Assembly: GCF_000186865.1 (NCBI RefSeq)
Contig: NW_008705568.1
Location: 1,729,529 to 1,793,528 of the forward strand
Direction: 5' to 3'
Source of the DNA: Aureococcus anophagefferens
Taxonomy: Eukaryota; Sar; Pelagophyceae; Pelagomonadales; Pelagomonadaceae
DNA: 64,000 bases
Numbering within the stretch: position 1 is the stretch's first letter; each line of letters starts with the position of its first letter. A model generated the notes under the pieces. That model was given only the letters and a program-made list of their open reading frames with translations, did no database searches and was not told the origin of the DNA. The translations under genes were made by a program, and so were the position numbers. Below, piece after piece: positions 1 to 8,891 of the stretch.

Positions 1-1
1 C

Positions 2-184
2 GCCATCGACGGCGCCGGCGGCACCATCAACTACGCCGTCTCGCGCCGCTCCGTCTTCCACCGCATCTCGACGGCCGGCGGCAAGACCGCGCGGCTCATG
101 CGGACCATGTCCAAGATCTCCGCGGACCTGGACCGCGCGCTCCTGGACCTCCAGGGCGAGATCGAGTGCGACGTCGACCACTAG
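2..184 (+). CDS. 3' end of an unknown gene (partial)
   Basis: An open frame runs from the window edge to a TAG at 182-184 and encodes about 60 C-terminal residues, ending ...GEIECDVDH. The piece is hydrophilic, with an Arg/Ser-rich start and a helical end (KISADLDRALLDLQGEI). Coding-like codon use (C or G at third positions) and the absence of internal stops support it as a real last exon. I do not recognise the family. The next gene is convergent and its stop lies only about 20 nt away, which is typical of this compact genome. Confidence 0.5.
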   Translation, partial: AIDGAGGTINYAVSRRSVFHRISTAGGKTARLMRTMSKISADLDRALLDLQGEIECDVDH

Positions 185-202
185 GCTTGTTTTCGCGCGC
201 GC

Positions 203-1393
203 TTAAGAGCCGAACGGGTTGTCGTCGTCCGAGTCGCCGGGCGGCGGCGCGGACGCCGCGGGCGCGGCGCCGGACGCGCGCGGCGCGGACGGCGCGTACG
301 CGGGCGGCGCCGCGGCGTCGACCGATACCGGCGCGTCGTCGACCGGCGGTCGTGTTTCGAAGACGGGCCGCGCGGCGTCCGCCGCGGCCGCGAGGTCCGC
401 GGCGGTCTTTCCGAGCGCGTCGACGAGCCCGCCGAGCGCGGCCCGGACGGCCGCCTTCTGGGCCGCCGCGAGGCGCAACAGCGCCGGCGACCGCGTCGTG
501 CCCCAGGCCGCGGCGACGCGCGCGCCGTCCGCGTCGGCCGGCGCGTCGCCCGGCGGCGGCGGTTTCCGATCCCGGAGCTCCTGGAGCGCGTCGAGCGCCG
601 CGCGCCGCGCGGCGTCCTTCTCGTACTCGAGCCCGACGACGACGGCGTCCGCCGCGTCCGCGAGCGCGCCGAAGACGGGCGCGCCGACGGCGGCCGCGGC
701 CGCGGCGGCCGCGGCCGCGGCCGGCGGCGCGGCGAGGTCGCGGGGGGAGCAGACGGCGACGGCCCGCGCGGACGCGTCCGCGGCCGCGGCCGCGAGGAGG
801 TCGTCGTCGGGCTCGAGGTCGCGCAGCGCGGCCGCGAGCTCGCCGCCGGCCGCGACGGCCTCGCGGCATCGCGCCGCGTAGCTCCGGAGCGCCGCGGCCG
901 CGCGCGCGTGCCGCGCGTCGCGCGCCTCGACGCAGGCGACGATGGCCTCCGCGTCCACGCCCCCCTCCCGGGCGTTGTCGCAGGCCGCGTAGGCGGCGAG
1001 GAGGTCGGCCCACGCGCGCTCCGCGTCGCAGGGAAATTCGGTCGCGGGATCCATGCGCGCGGCCGCGGCCTCGACGTCGTCGGCGCTCTTCCGCAGGTCC
1101 TCCCAGAACGCGCAGGACACGAAAAGCCGCAGGAGCGCGTCGCGCCGGAGCACGGGGTCCTCGCCGAGCGCGGAGAGGAAGCGGCGGAGGTGCGCGGCGC
1201 GGCGGCACTTGAGGCCCGCGTCGAGGAGCCCCGTGTACTGCGCCGGCGGCAGCAGCGGCAGCACCGCGGCGGCGTAGCGGCGCTTCAGCGACTCGCGGAG
1301 GAGCGCGAAGTCGGAGTAGCGCCGTCGCACGACGCCGTAGGGACTTGTCTTAACTTTGTAGGTGACGAAGGACGTCGAACTCAGGCCCAGCAT
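203..1393 (-). CDS. PX-domain protein, sorting-nexin-like
   Basis: PX domains bind phosphoinositides on endosomal membranes, and sorting nexins use them for vesicle traffic. The N-terminal ~110 residues show a typical PX pattern: YVKTSPYGVVRRRYSDFALL, with the conserved RRYSDF, then a proline-rich turn (LPLLPP) and a basic helix (RRAAHLRRFLSAL). The rest is alanine-rich and helical, as expected for a BAR-type region, and the acidic C-terminus ends in NPFGS, a possible EH-domain ligand. The ATG used here is at 1391-1393. Homology-like sequence continues upstream of it in the same frame (PWACDVTDPEEASEPA, about 1394-1436) but without an ATG, so the true 5' end is probably further upstream, behind a small intron or a frameshift. 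Confidence 0.75.
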   Translation of the reverse strand: MLGLSSTSFVTYKVKTSPYGVVRRRYSDFALLRESLKRRYAAAVLPLLPPAQYTGLLDAGLKCRRAAHLRRFLSALGEDPVLRRDALLRLFVSCAFWEDLRKSADDVEAAAARMDPATEFPCDAERAWADLLAAYAACDNAREGGVDAEAIVACVEARDARHARAAAALRSYAARCREAVAAGGELAAALRDLEPDDDLLAAAAADASARAVAVCSPRDLAAPPAAAAAAAAAAAVGAPVFGALADAADAVVVGLEYEKDAARRAALDALQELRDRKPPPPGDAPADADGARVAAAWGTTRSPALLRLAAAQKAAVRAALGGLVDALGKTAADLAAAADAARPVFETRPPVDDAPVSVDAAAPPAYAPSAPRASGAAPAASAPPPGDSDDDNPFGS

Positions 1394-1608
1394 GGCGGGC
1401 TCGCTCGCCTCCTCCGGGTCCGTCACGTCGCAGGCCCAGGGCGGCTCGCGCCGCGCGGACCGCAGGGATCCTCCGCCGCGCTAGTCATGCGTCGCTAGGG
1501 CTGCCTCACCTGGGGCGACTTCCATAGGCTTCCCCCAAGGTGCACGGGCCGGACCTCCAGGGAGGTGCCAATTGGGAGGTGCTCCTATATTGACCCAAAC
1601 CGAGAGCA

Positions 1609-2529
1609 ATGGGCGGCCTGTGGCAGCTCATCCTCGCGCTCCTGTCGCTGGCAGCGCCGGCCGCCGCCGGCTCCGCCGCCGGCTCCGCCGCCGGCTGCGA
1701 GCGATCCACGTCGGTCTTGCTCTTCGGCGACAGCTTGACGGAGGGCCTGCTCGGCAACGGCTGCTTCCGCCGGGCCCACGCGAACCCTCCCCCGACGCCC
1801 TACCGGGACAAGCGCGGCGACGTCCGCGCGCGGCCCGCGCCGAGCCCCAAAGCCTTCGACAAGCGCGCCTGCTTCTACCCCTACGCGCTGCGGCTCGGCG
1901 AGCGCTACGCGGAGGAGAACGTTACCGTCGCGTTCGAGTTCCTCACGTCGCCGCCGGCGGAGGTTCCGGCCGGGTCGCGCGCCGCGGCGCCCTGCGACGC
2001 GGCCCATCGGGAGCGGGTCACGCTCGTCGAGGCGGGCGTCTCCGGCGAGCGCGTGGACCACATGGTGCCGCGCCTCCGCGCGCTGCTCGCGTCCCGGTGC
2101 TTCGACGCCGTCGTCGTGTTAGCGGGCACGAACAACCTCGGCGGCGACGCGGCCGCGTCCATCCTGGACCACGTCGCGCAGCTCCGCGCGGCCGTGGCGC
2201 GCTCCTGCCCGGGCGCGCGCGTGCTCTCCGTGACGCTGCCGGAGCTCGCGCGCGACCGGTGGCCCGGCCCCGCGAAGACGCGGGCCGCGGTCAACGCGAA
2301 GCTGCCGGGCCGCGACCGCGTGGACCTCGACGCGCTCACGTGCCGGACCTGCGGCCGCGGCGACCGGGACGGCCTCTGGGACGAGGACGGCATCCACCTC
2401 GCGCGGCCCGGCTACGACGCCTTCGGGGACGCGGTCTTCGCCGCGCTCAAACGGCCGGGCGACGGGACGACGCGGCGCGCGACACGCCGACGCCTCCGCG
2501 GCCGCGGCGGCGGCGACGGCCGGGGGTAA
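1609..2529 (+). CDS. Secreted SGNH/GDSL-type hydrolase
   Basis: A predicted serine esterase or lipase of the SGNH superfamily. Residues 1-20 form a signal peptide (MGGLWQLILALLSLAAPAAA), followed by a short Gly/Ser/Ala repeat. Block I is FGDSLTEG with the nucleophile Ser near residue 42. The block III-like motif LAGTNN lies near residue 173, and the catalytic Asp-His pair is in WDEDGIHL near residue 260. The C-terminus is Arg/Gly-rich. Two further Cys pairs (CRTCG and CDAAH) fit an extracellular protein. The substrate cannot be read from sequence. A second SGNH gene at 55218 belongs to a different, cytosolic subgroup. Confidence 0.8.
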   Translation: MGGLWQLILALLSLAAPAAAGSAAGSAAGCERSTSVLLFGDSLTEGLLGNGCFRRAHANPPPTPYRDKRGDVRARPAPSPKAFDKRACFYPYALRLGERYAEENVTVAFEFLTSPPAEVPAGSRAAAPCDAAHRERVTLVEAGVSGERVDHMVPRLRALLASRCFDAVVVLAGTNNLGGDAAASILDHVAQLRAAVARSCPGARVLSVTLPELARDRWPGPAKTRAAVNAKLPGRDRVDLDALTCRTCGRGDRDGLWDEDGIHLARPGYDAFGDAVFAALKRPGDGTTRRATRRRLRGRGGGDGRG

Positions 2530-2589
2530 TGTTGTTTAAGTTTGCCTAACTCTAAAAAGGCGGCACGATGGAGCCCTTTTAGTGGTGCC

Positions 2590-3765
2590 ATGGCCGCCGT
2601 CGTGCGAGCGGCGGCAGCGTCCGACGAGTCGGACTCCGACGCGGACATCGTCGTCGCCGAGGCCTCGGACTCGGACGCGGACGTCGCCGTCGCGGCCGTC
2701 GACGTGCGCGCGACGCCGGCGTCCAACGACTCGGCCTCGGACGCGGACATCGTCGTCGCCGAGGCCTCCGACGCCTCGGACGCGGACGTCGCCGACGTCG
2801 ATACCTCCGCAGCGGCGGCCCCGTGGTACGACGGCGCGGCCGTGCGGCGCGCGGCGGCGGCCTGCGCGGGCCCCGCGGGCTACGCCGTCGTCGACGGCGT
2901 GCTCGGAGCCGCGGCGCTCGCGGAGCTCGCGGAGGACGCGCCGCGCGCGGCCTACGAGGCCTACGCCTTCCGCTCCGACGACGGCGAGAGGCACGCGGAG
3001 CCGCGCGTCGCCGAGTGGCTCGTCGACGACTGGGCCGCACCGACGCGCCTCGTCCGGCGGCTCCGCGCGTTCGGCGACGCCGTCGCGGCGGACGCGCGCG
3101 CGGCCGCGCCCGCGCTCGGCCTCGACGGCCACGTCGCGGCCAAGCTCGGGCGGCAGGCGGCCGGCGGCGGGCTGCCGGCCCACTTCGACAACTACGGCCC
3201 GCCCTCGAAGCGCGGGCTCACGGCCGTGCTCTACGTGTCCGACGCGTTCCGCTCGGACGACGACGGCGGGCGCCTCGCGCTCTACCCGTTCCTGCGGCGG
3301 CCGCGGCGCGTCGCGCCGCGCAAGAACCGCCTCGTGCTCCTGCGGAGCGACCGCGTGCTCCACGCCGTCGAGCCCTGGCGGCGGGCCGGCGCGTTCCGCT
3401 ACGCGTGCAGCTTCTGGTTCCGGAGCGCCGCCGCCGGCGCGCCGGCGCCGCCGCCGCCGCGGCACTTCGAGAGCCACGACGCCGCCGCGGCATGGTTCGC
3501 CGCGTCGCCGCGCCTCCGCGACGTCGCGCCGTTCGTCTACGCCGCCGCGATCGCTCGCGCGGCGCGCGCGGCCGCGGCCGGCGCGCCGCGGGCCGCGCTC
3601 CTGCGGAGCCACGCCGCCGCGCGGGACGCGGCGCTGCGCCGCTTCGGGGCGCCGCTCCTCGCGGGGCTCGACGCGCGGCGCGCGGCCGTCGACGAGCGCG
3701 GCTGCCTCGGCTCCGACGACGACGGCGACGACGGCGACGACGCGCCCTGGGAGCGCGACGAGTAG
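2590..3765 (+). CDS. 2-oxoglutarate/Fe(II) oxygenase (prolyl-hydroxylase-like)
   Basis: Iron- and 2-oxoglutarate-dependent hydroxylases of this fold modify proline or other residues. The core (about residues 90-280) carries the HxD iron ligand pair in LPAHFDNY (near 198), the distal His in RVLHAVEPW (near 258), and a basic residue downstream in the FRYACSFWF strand that could bind 2-oxoglutarate. The N-terminus (residues 8-75) is a low-complexity acidic region made of imperfect repeats of SDADIVVAEASD. The ATG at 2590 is preceded by the in-frame stop TAG at 2580-2582. The C-terminal region is Ala/Arg-rich and ends in an acidic tail. The specific substrate is unknown. Confidence 0.75.
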   Translation: MAAVVRAAAASDESDSDADIVVAEASDSDADVAVAAVDVRATPASNDSASDADIVVAEASDASDADVADVDTSAAAAPWYDGAAVRRAAAACAGPAGYAVVDGVLGAAALAELAEDAPRAAYEAYAFRSDDGERHAEPRVAEWLVDDWAAPTRLVRRLRAFGDAVAADARAAAPALGLDGHVAAKLGRQAAGGGLPAHFDNYGPPSKRGLTAVLYVSDAFRSDDDGGRLALYPFLRRPRRVAPRKNRLVLLRSDRVLHAVEPWRRAGAFRYACSFWFRSAAAGAPAPPPPRHFESHDAAAAWFAASPRLRDVAPFVYAAAIARAARAAAAGAPRAALLRSHAAARDAALRRFGAPLLAGLDARRAAVDERGCLGSDDDGDDGDDAPWERDE

Positions 3766-3998
3766 AGATCGAGCGCGATTTAAAGAGGTCGAGCGGCGCG
3801 TCGCGTGGGTCGCGCCGCCGGAAGCGGCGGCGATCGGGACGCGCGCCGACGGGGCGCGACTTTGGAGTCGCCGCCGACCGGCGCCGGCCGGTGCGGGAAG
3901 GCGGGCGGCGGCGGCGGCGAACAGGTTTTTTCCCGGATGTGCGGGACGGAGCGAGAAGAACAAGGCGAGAAAGATGAGGTCGACGCGGCGCGCGGACT

Positions 3999-5941
3999 CT
4001 AGGGCCGATGGCCCGCGCGGATGATGCTGCGCAGCGCCGCGTTGGGGAAGAGGAGCTTGGACGCGAGCTTCTCCTGCGTGACCGGCGACGTCTCGTTGCG
4101 CGCGAGCCAGTGGGCGATGGCCTCGAGCTCGAAGGAGTTGCCGCACGCGGCGACGACGGGGTCGCGCATGACCCGGCCCGTGAGGGGGCAGCACGTCGCC
4201 GGGTGGATCCCCCGCGCCGTCTGCGGCTCGAGGGACGGCGTCGACGCGGCGGCGCGGACGACGCGATCCGCGGCGTCGTAGGGCACGCCGAGGTCGCCTG
4301 GGCAGCACAAGGGTGCGAAATTCCCAACTTCAAAGGCTCCTATCTCGGTCGTTTTCCGCTCGTTTCGGCTGATTTTTGGACGAGCGATCATCTCTCGGAG
4401 CGCTCTCGAAGCGCGGGTGCTGTTTCCGAAACGCGCGCGCGCGGAACACTCACGTTGAAGCGACGTTGAATCACCCTTTTCCTGCCCTGGAGGTCGCCGA
4501 GGTCGACGACGGACATGCGCCGGACCTGCGAACGTGCCCGACGTCGACGGCGCCGCGCTCGGCCGCGCGTCGCCCATTTCGGCCGATTCGTGGACGAGCG
4601 ATCAATGTCTCGGAGCGCTCTGGATGCGTTTTCTCGGAACGCGCGCGCGCGGCGTGCCCGCGTCGAACGAATCACCCGCGGCGACGCCCGCGCGCGGGAC
4701 CTGCTCGAAGGTGACGCGCGACACGGCAAAGAGGTGGACGATATCCTCCGAGACGTCGAGCGTGCGGAGCCTGCGCCGGCATCGATGGGGCGCCCCGACC
4801 AACGCTCGAGCTCCCGTCGACGTTTCGGACGGGTCGACGGCTCTCGCCGGGGTCGCGACGCGGGGCCGAAGCGCCCGCGTCGAAAACGGAGGCGCCCGCG
4901 GACGGCACGTCGAAAGACACAAAAACCGGCGCGGCGTAGGCGCCAGGGGAGGAAGCGGTCGTCGTGCCGCGCGCCGGCGCCACCGCGGCCCGCGCCGGGC
5001 GCCTCGGAGCCCGAGGGGCGCTCGATGACGACGAAGCGCCCGCCGATGGCCACGCGGCCGCCGGCGCGGTGGCTGTCGACGGCGCGATTCGCCGAGGCCA
5101 CGTCCGCGAAGACGACGAAGGCGCAGAGGAGGTCCTGCTGGCCGGACGTCGTGAGGAACGACCAGCAGCGGACGACGTTGCCGAAGACGCCGAAGGCGGC
5201 CTTGACCTCGACGTCCGTCGCGTTCGTCGGGATGGAGCCGACGAAGATGAGGACGCCCTGGCGGCTCAGCGCCTGGCGCTCGTCGCGGGAGATCGTCGCG
5301 CCGCCCGCCGCGGGCCTCCCGCCGCCGAAGCGGCGGCAGACGAGCTTCGCGCCGGCGACGCTGAGCGGGGACCGCGCGAGGGCGGCCTGGATGCCCTCGG
5401 GCGTCGCGAAGACGACGAGGCCGCTGCGCGTGCCCTTGCCCGGGAACTTGATGGGCAGCAGCTCCGCGCGGGCCGCGCCGCAGTCGCGGAAGGCCGCCGC
5501 GAGCTCCCAGGGCCGCATGGCCACGGGCAGGCCCGTGACGTAGGCGGCGAGCGACGCCTCCTCGCCGCTGAGCGCGCCGCCGCCGCCGCCGCCGCCGGGC
5601 TGGGGCGCCGCGGCCGCCGCGGGCGGCGCGAAAGAACCGTAAAAGTCCCGGGGGTCGTCGGCGGCGGCCCGCTCGAGCACGGACGGCGCGAGGAGGCCCA
5701 GGGGCGGCGGCGGCGCGTGCGCCGCCGGCGGCGCGCGCCAGACGTCCGCCGCCGGCGCGGGCCGCGGCGGCGGCGGCGCCGCCGCCGCCGTCGGCCGCCA
5801 ACTCGACGCGAGCGACAGGGCGGAGAACTGGTCGGCGAAGGGCGGCTCCTCGGGGCCGGACCAGGGCTGCGCGTGCGGCCGCATGCCCGGCGCCGGGGGC
5901 GCGGCGCCGGGGTCGCCGCCCGGGGCGCCGTAGGGTCGCAT
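3999..5941 (-). CDS. Two-RRM plus U-box protein with three introner-type introns
   Basis: Model: exons 5941-4944, 4770-4701, 4525-4498 and 4297-3999, totalling 1,395 nt (464 residues). The first exon encodes a Pro/Ala-rich N-terminus and two RRM RNA-binding domains (AAYVTGLPV...LVCRRF and LIFVGSIPTN...GRFVVIERPSG). The last exon encodes a U-box, the E2-binding fold of ubiquitin ligases, with ATCCPLTGRVMRDPVVAACG, the start of the fold, and IAHWLARN. A linker of about 40 residues (DVSEDIVHLFAVSRVTFEQ, then VRRMSVVDLGDLG) joins them. The two 3' introns are supported by target-site duplications and frame restoration. The intron 4771-4943 is tentative: it was chosen by phase and by similarity to a decayed introner. 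If that intron is wrong, the RRM and U-box parts could be separate genes. Confidence 0.6.
4298..4497 (-). mobile_element. Introner element (family A, intact) forming a GC-AG intron
   Basis: A 200-nt intron of the RRM/U-box gene. An 8-bp duplication, GCGACCTC on the minus strand, flanks the element (4490-4497 and 4290-4297). The 5' splice site is the GC that starts the first copy. The 3' AG is the end of the element's terminal inverted repeat (CAGGGCAG...CTGCCCAG). Removal gives ...VVDLGDLGVPYD and restores the frame. The internal core (GATCGCTCGTCCAAAAATC type) is shared with all other copies in the window. Confidence 0.9.
4526..4700 (-). mobile_element. Decayed introner element forming a GT-AG intron
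   Basis: A 175-nt intron. Its middle aligns to the core of family A in order (GGACGAGCGATCA, CTCGGAGCGCTCT, ACGCGCGCGCGCGG, GAATCACCC on the plus strand) but with many substitutions, mostly towards GC. The imperfect 8-bp duplication GTCC[C/G]GCG lies at 4693-4700 and 4518-4525. Splicing at GAGCAG|GTCC...CGCAG|GTCC keeps the frame. Confidence 0.75.
4771..4943 (-). mobile_element. Probable heavily decayed introner (family B-like), tentative intron
   Basis: Reading the minus strand, segments TTTTCGACGC, CGAGAGC, GTCGACCCGTCCGAAA, GAGCTCGAG and TTGGTC occur in the same order as in the family B copy at 38914-39123. The 3' splice site GGCGCAG|GCTCC is good. The 5' site TG|GCGCC was chosen because it is the phase that joins RRM2 to the downstream frame. 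The duplication is no longer convincing (4 of 8). Confidence 0.4.
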
Positions 5942-6613
5942 CGCGCCGCGCAGGGCTGCCCGAAACTAGGGGCAGCCCGGGGGGCGCGCCAGTGCCAGGC
6001 GGTCGCGCGCGCGGTCGTCCGGGCGCCGGGCGAGGGCGGGACCGTCGGGCGGCGCGCTCAAAACGCGTCCAATGCCGCGCGCCTCGCGCGTCAACTCGCC
6101 GAGCACTTGTGCATCGGGCTGCGTTCTACCAAAGTGGGGTTCGCTTTGCGAACGAAAGACTTAGTGTGACTCGTGAATTTCAGAGACGTTTGCATCTCAT
6201 AGAGCTGAAGGCAACGATTTCAGTGGTTTGCAAGGACCAACGTCCCCGGTTCAACTCGAAGGCACGGCCGTCTTCTCGCATCTCCCGCCGTCTTTGGGCA
6301 CTTTCTAAAATGCCCCGGAGCTTTGTTCCAATCGGCGAACTTCAACGTCGCGGCCCCTCTGGCAACACCAGCGCCCAGGGGGCAGCCCCCAGCCACTTCT
6401 AAGGCCTAGAACAGCTATCCGATGACCCATGGGTAAACATGTGACATATATTCGAGATCTAATAGTCCCCGGGGCACCACTGGTCATATATTTCGAGAAT
6501 TCCTGAGTTCTCAGACCGTTCGCACCATCGTGTACCTCAATGAAAACGTATGGTCGTCGGACGCCGGTAGAGCTGCCCCGGCGGCCCTCTAATTGGAGTA
6601 CATCCACGGCGCG
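5942..6613. other. Divergent intergenic region (672 bp)
   Basis: Separates the start of the RRM/U-box gene from the sulfatase start. No convincing coding sequence is seen. The part from about 6400 to 6560 is less GC-rich and contains two related stretches, CATATATTCGAGA near 6448 and CATATATTTCGAGA near 6484, as imperfect direct repeats. It probably holds both promoters. Confidence 0.4.
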
Positions 6614-8821
6614 ATGCTGGCGCCGCGGCGGCCCGCGGCGCCGCGGCGCGCCGGGGCCCTCGCGGTCGCCGCCGCCGCGACGTGTGCGCTCGTGGTCCTG
6701 CGCCGCGGGGCCGACCCGGCCGCGCTGGCGGCGTCGGCGCTGGCGGCGGTCGAGGAGGCGGCGCTGCCCGCGCGGAGCCCGCGCGGCGACGACCGGGACC
6801 TGGGTTCGGACGCGGCGTCCTACCCGCACGTCGTCTTCGCGTTGATGGACGACCTGGGCTTCGACGACGTCGGCTACGGCAACGCCGACGGCGCCGTGGC
6901 GACGCCGCACATCGACGCGCTCGCAAAGGAGGGCGTGACGCTCTCGCGCTACTACAGCGCCTTCTCCTGCACGCCGGCGCGGGGCGCGCTGCTCACGGGC
7001 CTGAGCCCCCACCGGCTCGGCCTCCAGCACGGCCAGGTCTTCCCCGAGCAGCCCTGGGGCCTGCCCTCGAAGTTTTCCATCCTTCCGCAGCATTTGGCGA
7101 AACTCGGCTACCGGTCGCACTTGGTGGGCAAGTGGCACCTGGGCCACTTCTCGGCGGAGCGCCTGCCGACGGCGCGGGGCTTCGATTCGTTTTTCGGCGG
7201 TTTGGACGGGGCCCAGTACTACGCGACGCACATCGACGCCATGGACTGCAAGCTGCCGGGGGACGTCTTGTACCGCGGCTTCGAGGTCGGCGACTACGAT
7301 TCCCTCAAAGCCGTGACGGCGGAGCACGGCTGCTACTTCGACCTGCGGGAGAACAACGACCGCGTCGAGGACTTGTTCGGGTCCTACTCGACGCAGCTCT
7401 TCGGGCGCAAGGCCGAGGAATTGATCGACGCGCACTCGAAGCGAGCCGACGCGGCGGAGAAACCTTTATTCCTGCTCCTCTCCTTCAACGCCGTCCACGC
7501 GCCGGTCTGGGCGCCCGAGGACACCTACGAGACCCACCCGGACCTGCTGAACGTGACCAACGGCAACCGGCGCAAGTTCGCGGCCGCGCTCCGCCTCGTC
7601 GACGACGCGGTGGGCAACGTCGTCGCCGCGCTCGAGGAGGCGCGCATGGACGCGAACTCGATCCTCATCTTCGCGAGCGACAACGGCGCGAACCCGGAGC
7701 ACGGCGGCTCGAACGCGCCCCTGCGCGGGTCCAAGGGCTATTTGTTCGAGGGCGGCGTCCGCGTGCCGGCGTTCGTGAGAGCGCCGAAGTACCTCCCGCG
7801 CGGCGCGACCTACGATCACCCCTTCCACGTCACGGACTGGGTGCCGACGCTGCTCAACGGGCTGCTGGGGGCGCCGCCGCTGGCCGACGCGTCGCTCTAC
7901 GTCGAGAAGCCCGCGGACGAGGACGCGGCCGCGGAGACGAAGACGAAGAAGGCCAAAAAGGGCAAGAAGGCCAAGAAGGAGAAGAAGGCGACGACGGCGA
8001 CGAAGGCGGCGAAGAAGAAGGAGACGACGAAGCCCGCGGCCGCGACCAAGGCCGCGCCGCCGCCGGCGAAGAAGCCCGCGGCGCCCAAATCCGCGGCGGC
8101 CGCCGCGCTGGAGACGCACTTCGCGGCGCACCCCGTCTCCTCGTCGGGCCTCGACGGCGTGGACCAGTGGCTCGCCCTCGCGGCGACGGGGCGCAAGGAC
8201 GACGTCAACGCGACGCCGCCGCGCGAGGAGATGCTGCTGAACATCGACTACCTCGACGGGTCGCTCGCGTTCACCTCCGCGCCTTTAAATTACGACGTCG
8301 CGGCGATCTACGCGCTCGGCTGGAAGTACATCGCCAATTCCGGCGACCTGGGCTGGTACAAGACGCCGAGGACGCGCGACGCCGAGGTGAAACTGGAGGT
8401 GCTCGACGCCGCGTCCGCGAACCGGCGCGACGCGGGCGTTTTAGTATTGGACGCGAACTCGAAATTCGAGGTCTCGAGCCCCCACTCCTACCTCTTCCGC
8501 GTCTTGGACGACGCCTCGGAGCAGAACAACCTGGCGTCGGACCACCCGGACGTCGTCGAGCTGCTGCAGGCGCGGCTCCTGGAGCACCGGGCGAACATGG
8601 CGCCGTGCGAGTGGCGCGACGACTCCGACGCCGCGGCCGACTTCTTCAAGCGCGACGGCTTCGTCGGGCCCTGGTGGAAGGTCGAGGACGCGCCGCCGCC
8701 GCTGTCGGCCAACTGCGCCGACGTCGGCGACCACGAGCTCGCGCGCTTCATGCCCCCGGAGGCGCCCGCGGAAGGCGGCGAGTCCCCGCTCCGCGCGCGA
8801 AAGCGGCGGCGGCTGTCCTAA
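6614..8821 (+). CDS. Type I sulfatase (arylsulfatase-like) with a lysine-rich insertion
   Basis: Hydrolyses sulfate esters, probably of polysaccharides, using a formylglycine made from Cys. The FGly motif CTPAR near residue 119 is intact (CxPxR). Metal-binding residues are visible in MDDLGFDD near 78 and ASDNGANPEHGG. The other sulfatase signature, GKWHLGH, is also present. The order of motifs resembles N-acetylgalactosamine-4-sulfatase. The N-terminus is a hydrophobic signal or anchor (AGALAVAAAATCALVVL). Between the catalytic core and the C-terminal part (about residues 436-495) sits a histone-H1-like Lys/Ala/Pro tract (KKAKKGKKAKKEKK and similar). The ATG at 6614 is the first in frame. No introns are seen. 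Confidence 0.88.
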   Translation: MLAPRRPAAPRRAGALAVAAAATCALVVLRRGADPAALAASALAAVEEAALPARSPRGDDRDLGSDAASYPHVVFALMDDLGFDDVGYGNADGAVATPHIDALAKEGVTLSRYYSAFSCTPARGALLTGLSPHRLGLQHGQVFPEQPWGLPSKFSILPQHLAKLGYRSHLVGKWHLGHFSAERLPTARGFDSFFGGLDGAQYYATHIDAMDCKLPGDVLYRGFEVGDYDSLKAVTAEHGCYFDLRENNDRVEDLFGSYSTQLFGRKAEELIDAHSKRADAAEKPLFLLLSFNAVHAPVWAPEDTYETHPDLLNVTNGNRRKFAAALRLVDDAVGNVVAALEEARMDANSILIFASDNGANPEHGGSNAPLRGSKGYLFEGGVRVPAFVRAPKYLPRGATYDHPFHVTDWVPTLLNGLLGAPPLADASLYVEKPADEDAAAETKTKKAKKGKKAKKEKKATTATKAAKKKETTKPAAATKAAPPPAKKPAAPKSAAAAALETHFAAHPVSSSGLDGVDQWLALAATGRKDDVNATPPREEMLLNIDYLDGSLAFTSAPLNYDVAAIYALGWKYIANSGDLGWYKTPRTRDAEVKLEVLDAASANRRDAGVLVLDANSKFEVSSPHSYLFRVLDDASEQNNLASDHPDVVELLQARLLEHRANMAPCEWRDDSDAAADFFKRDGFVGPWWKVEDAPPPLSANCADVGDHELARFMPPEAPAEGGESPLRARKRRRLS

Positions 8822-8891
8822 TAGCGTTATGCGAGGATGATCTACGCTGCAGGTCCGTTTCGAACCTCGCGTGTGGTCTCGGGGCCTTTTG

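Noticed and set aside
96..1212. Long Arg/Ala/Pro-rich frames on both strands over the PX gene
   Set aside because: These are shadows created by high GC at third positions; they lack any domain and overlap the clear PX frame.
2536..4308. A 590-residue minus-strand frame over the oxygenase gene
   Set aside because: Antisense image without recognisable domains; the plus-strand oxygenase explains the region.
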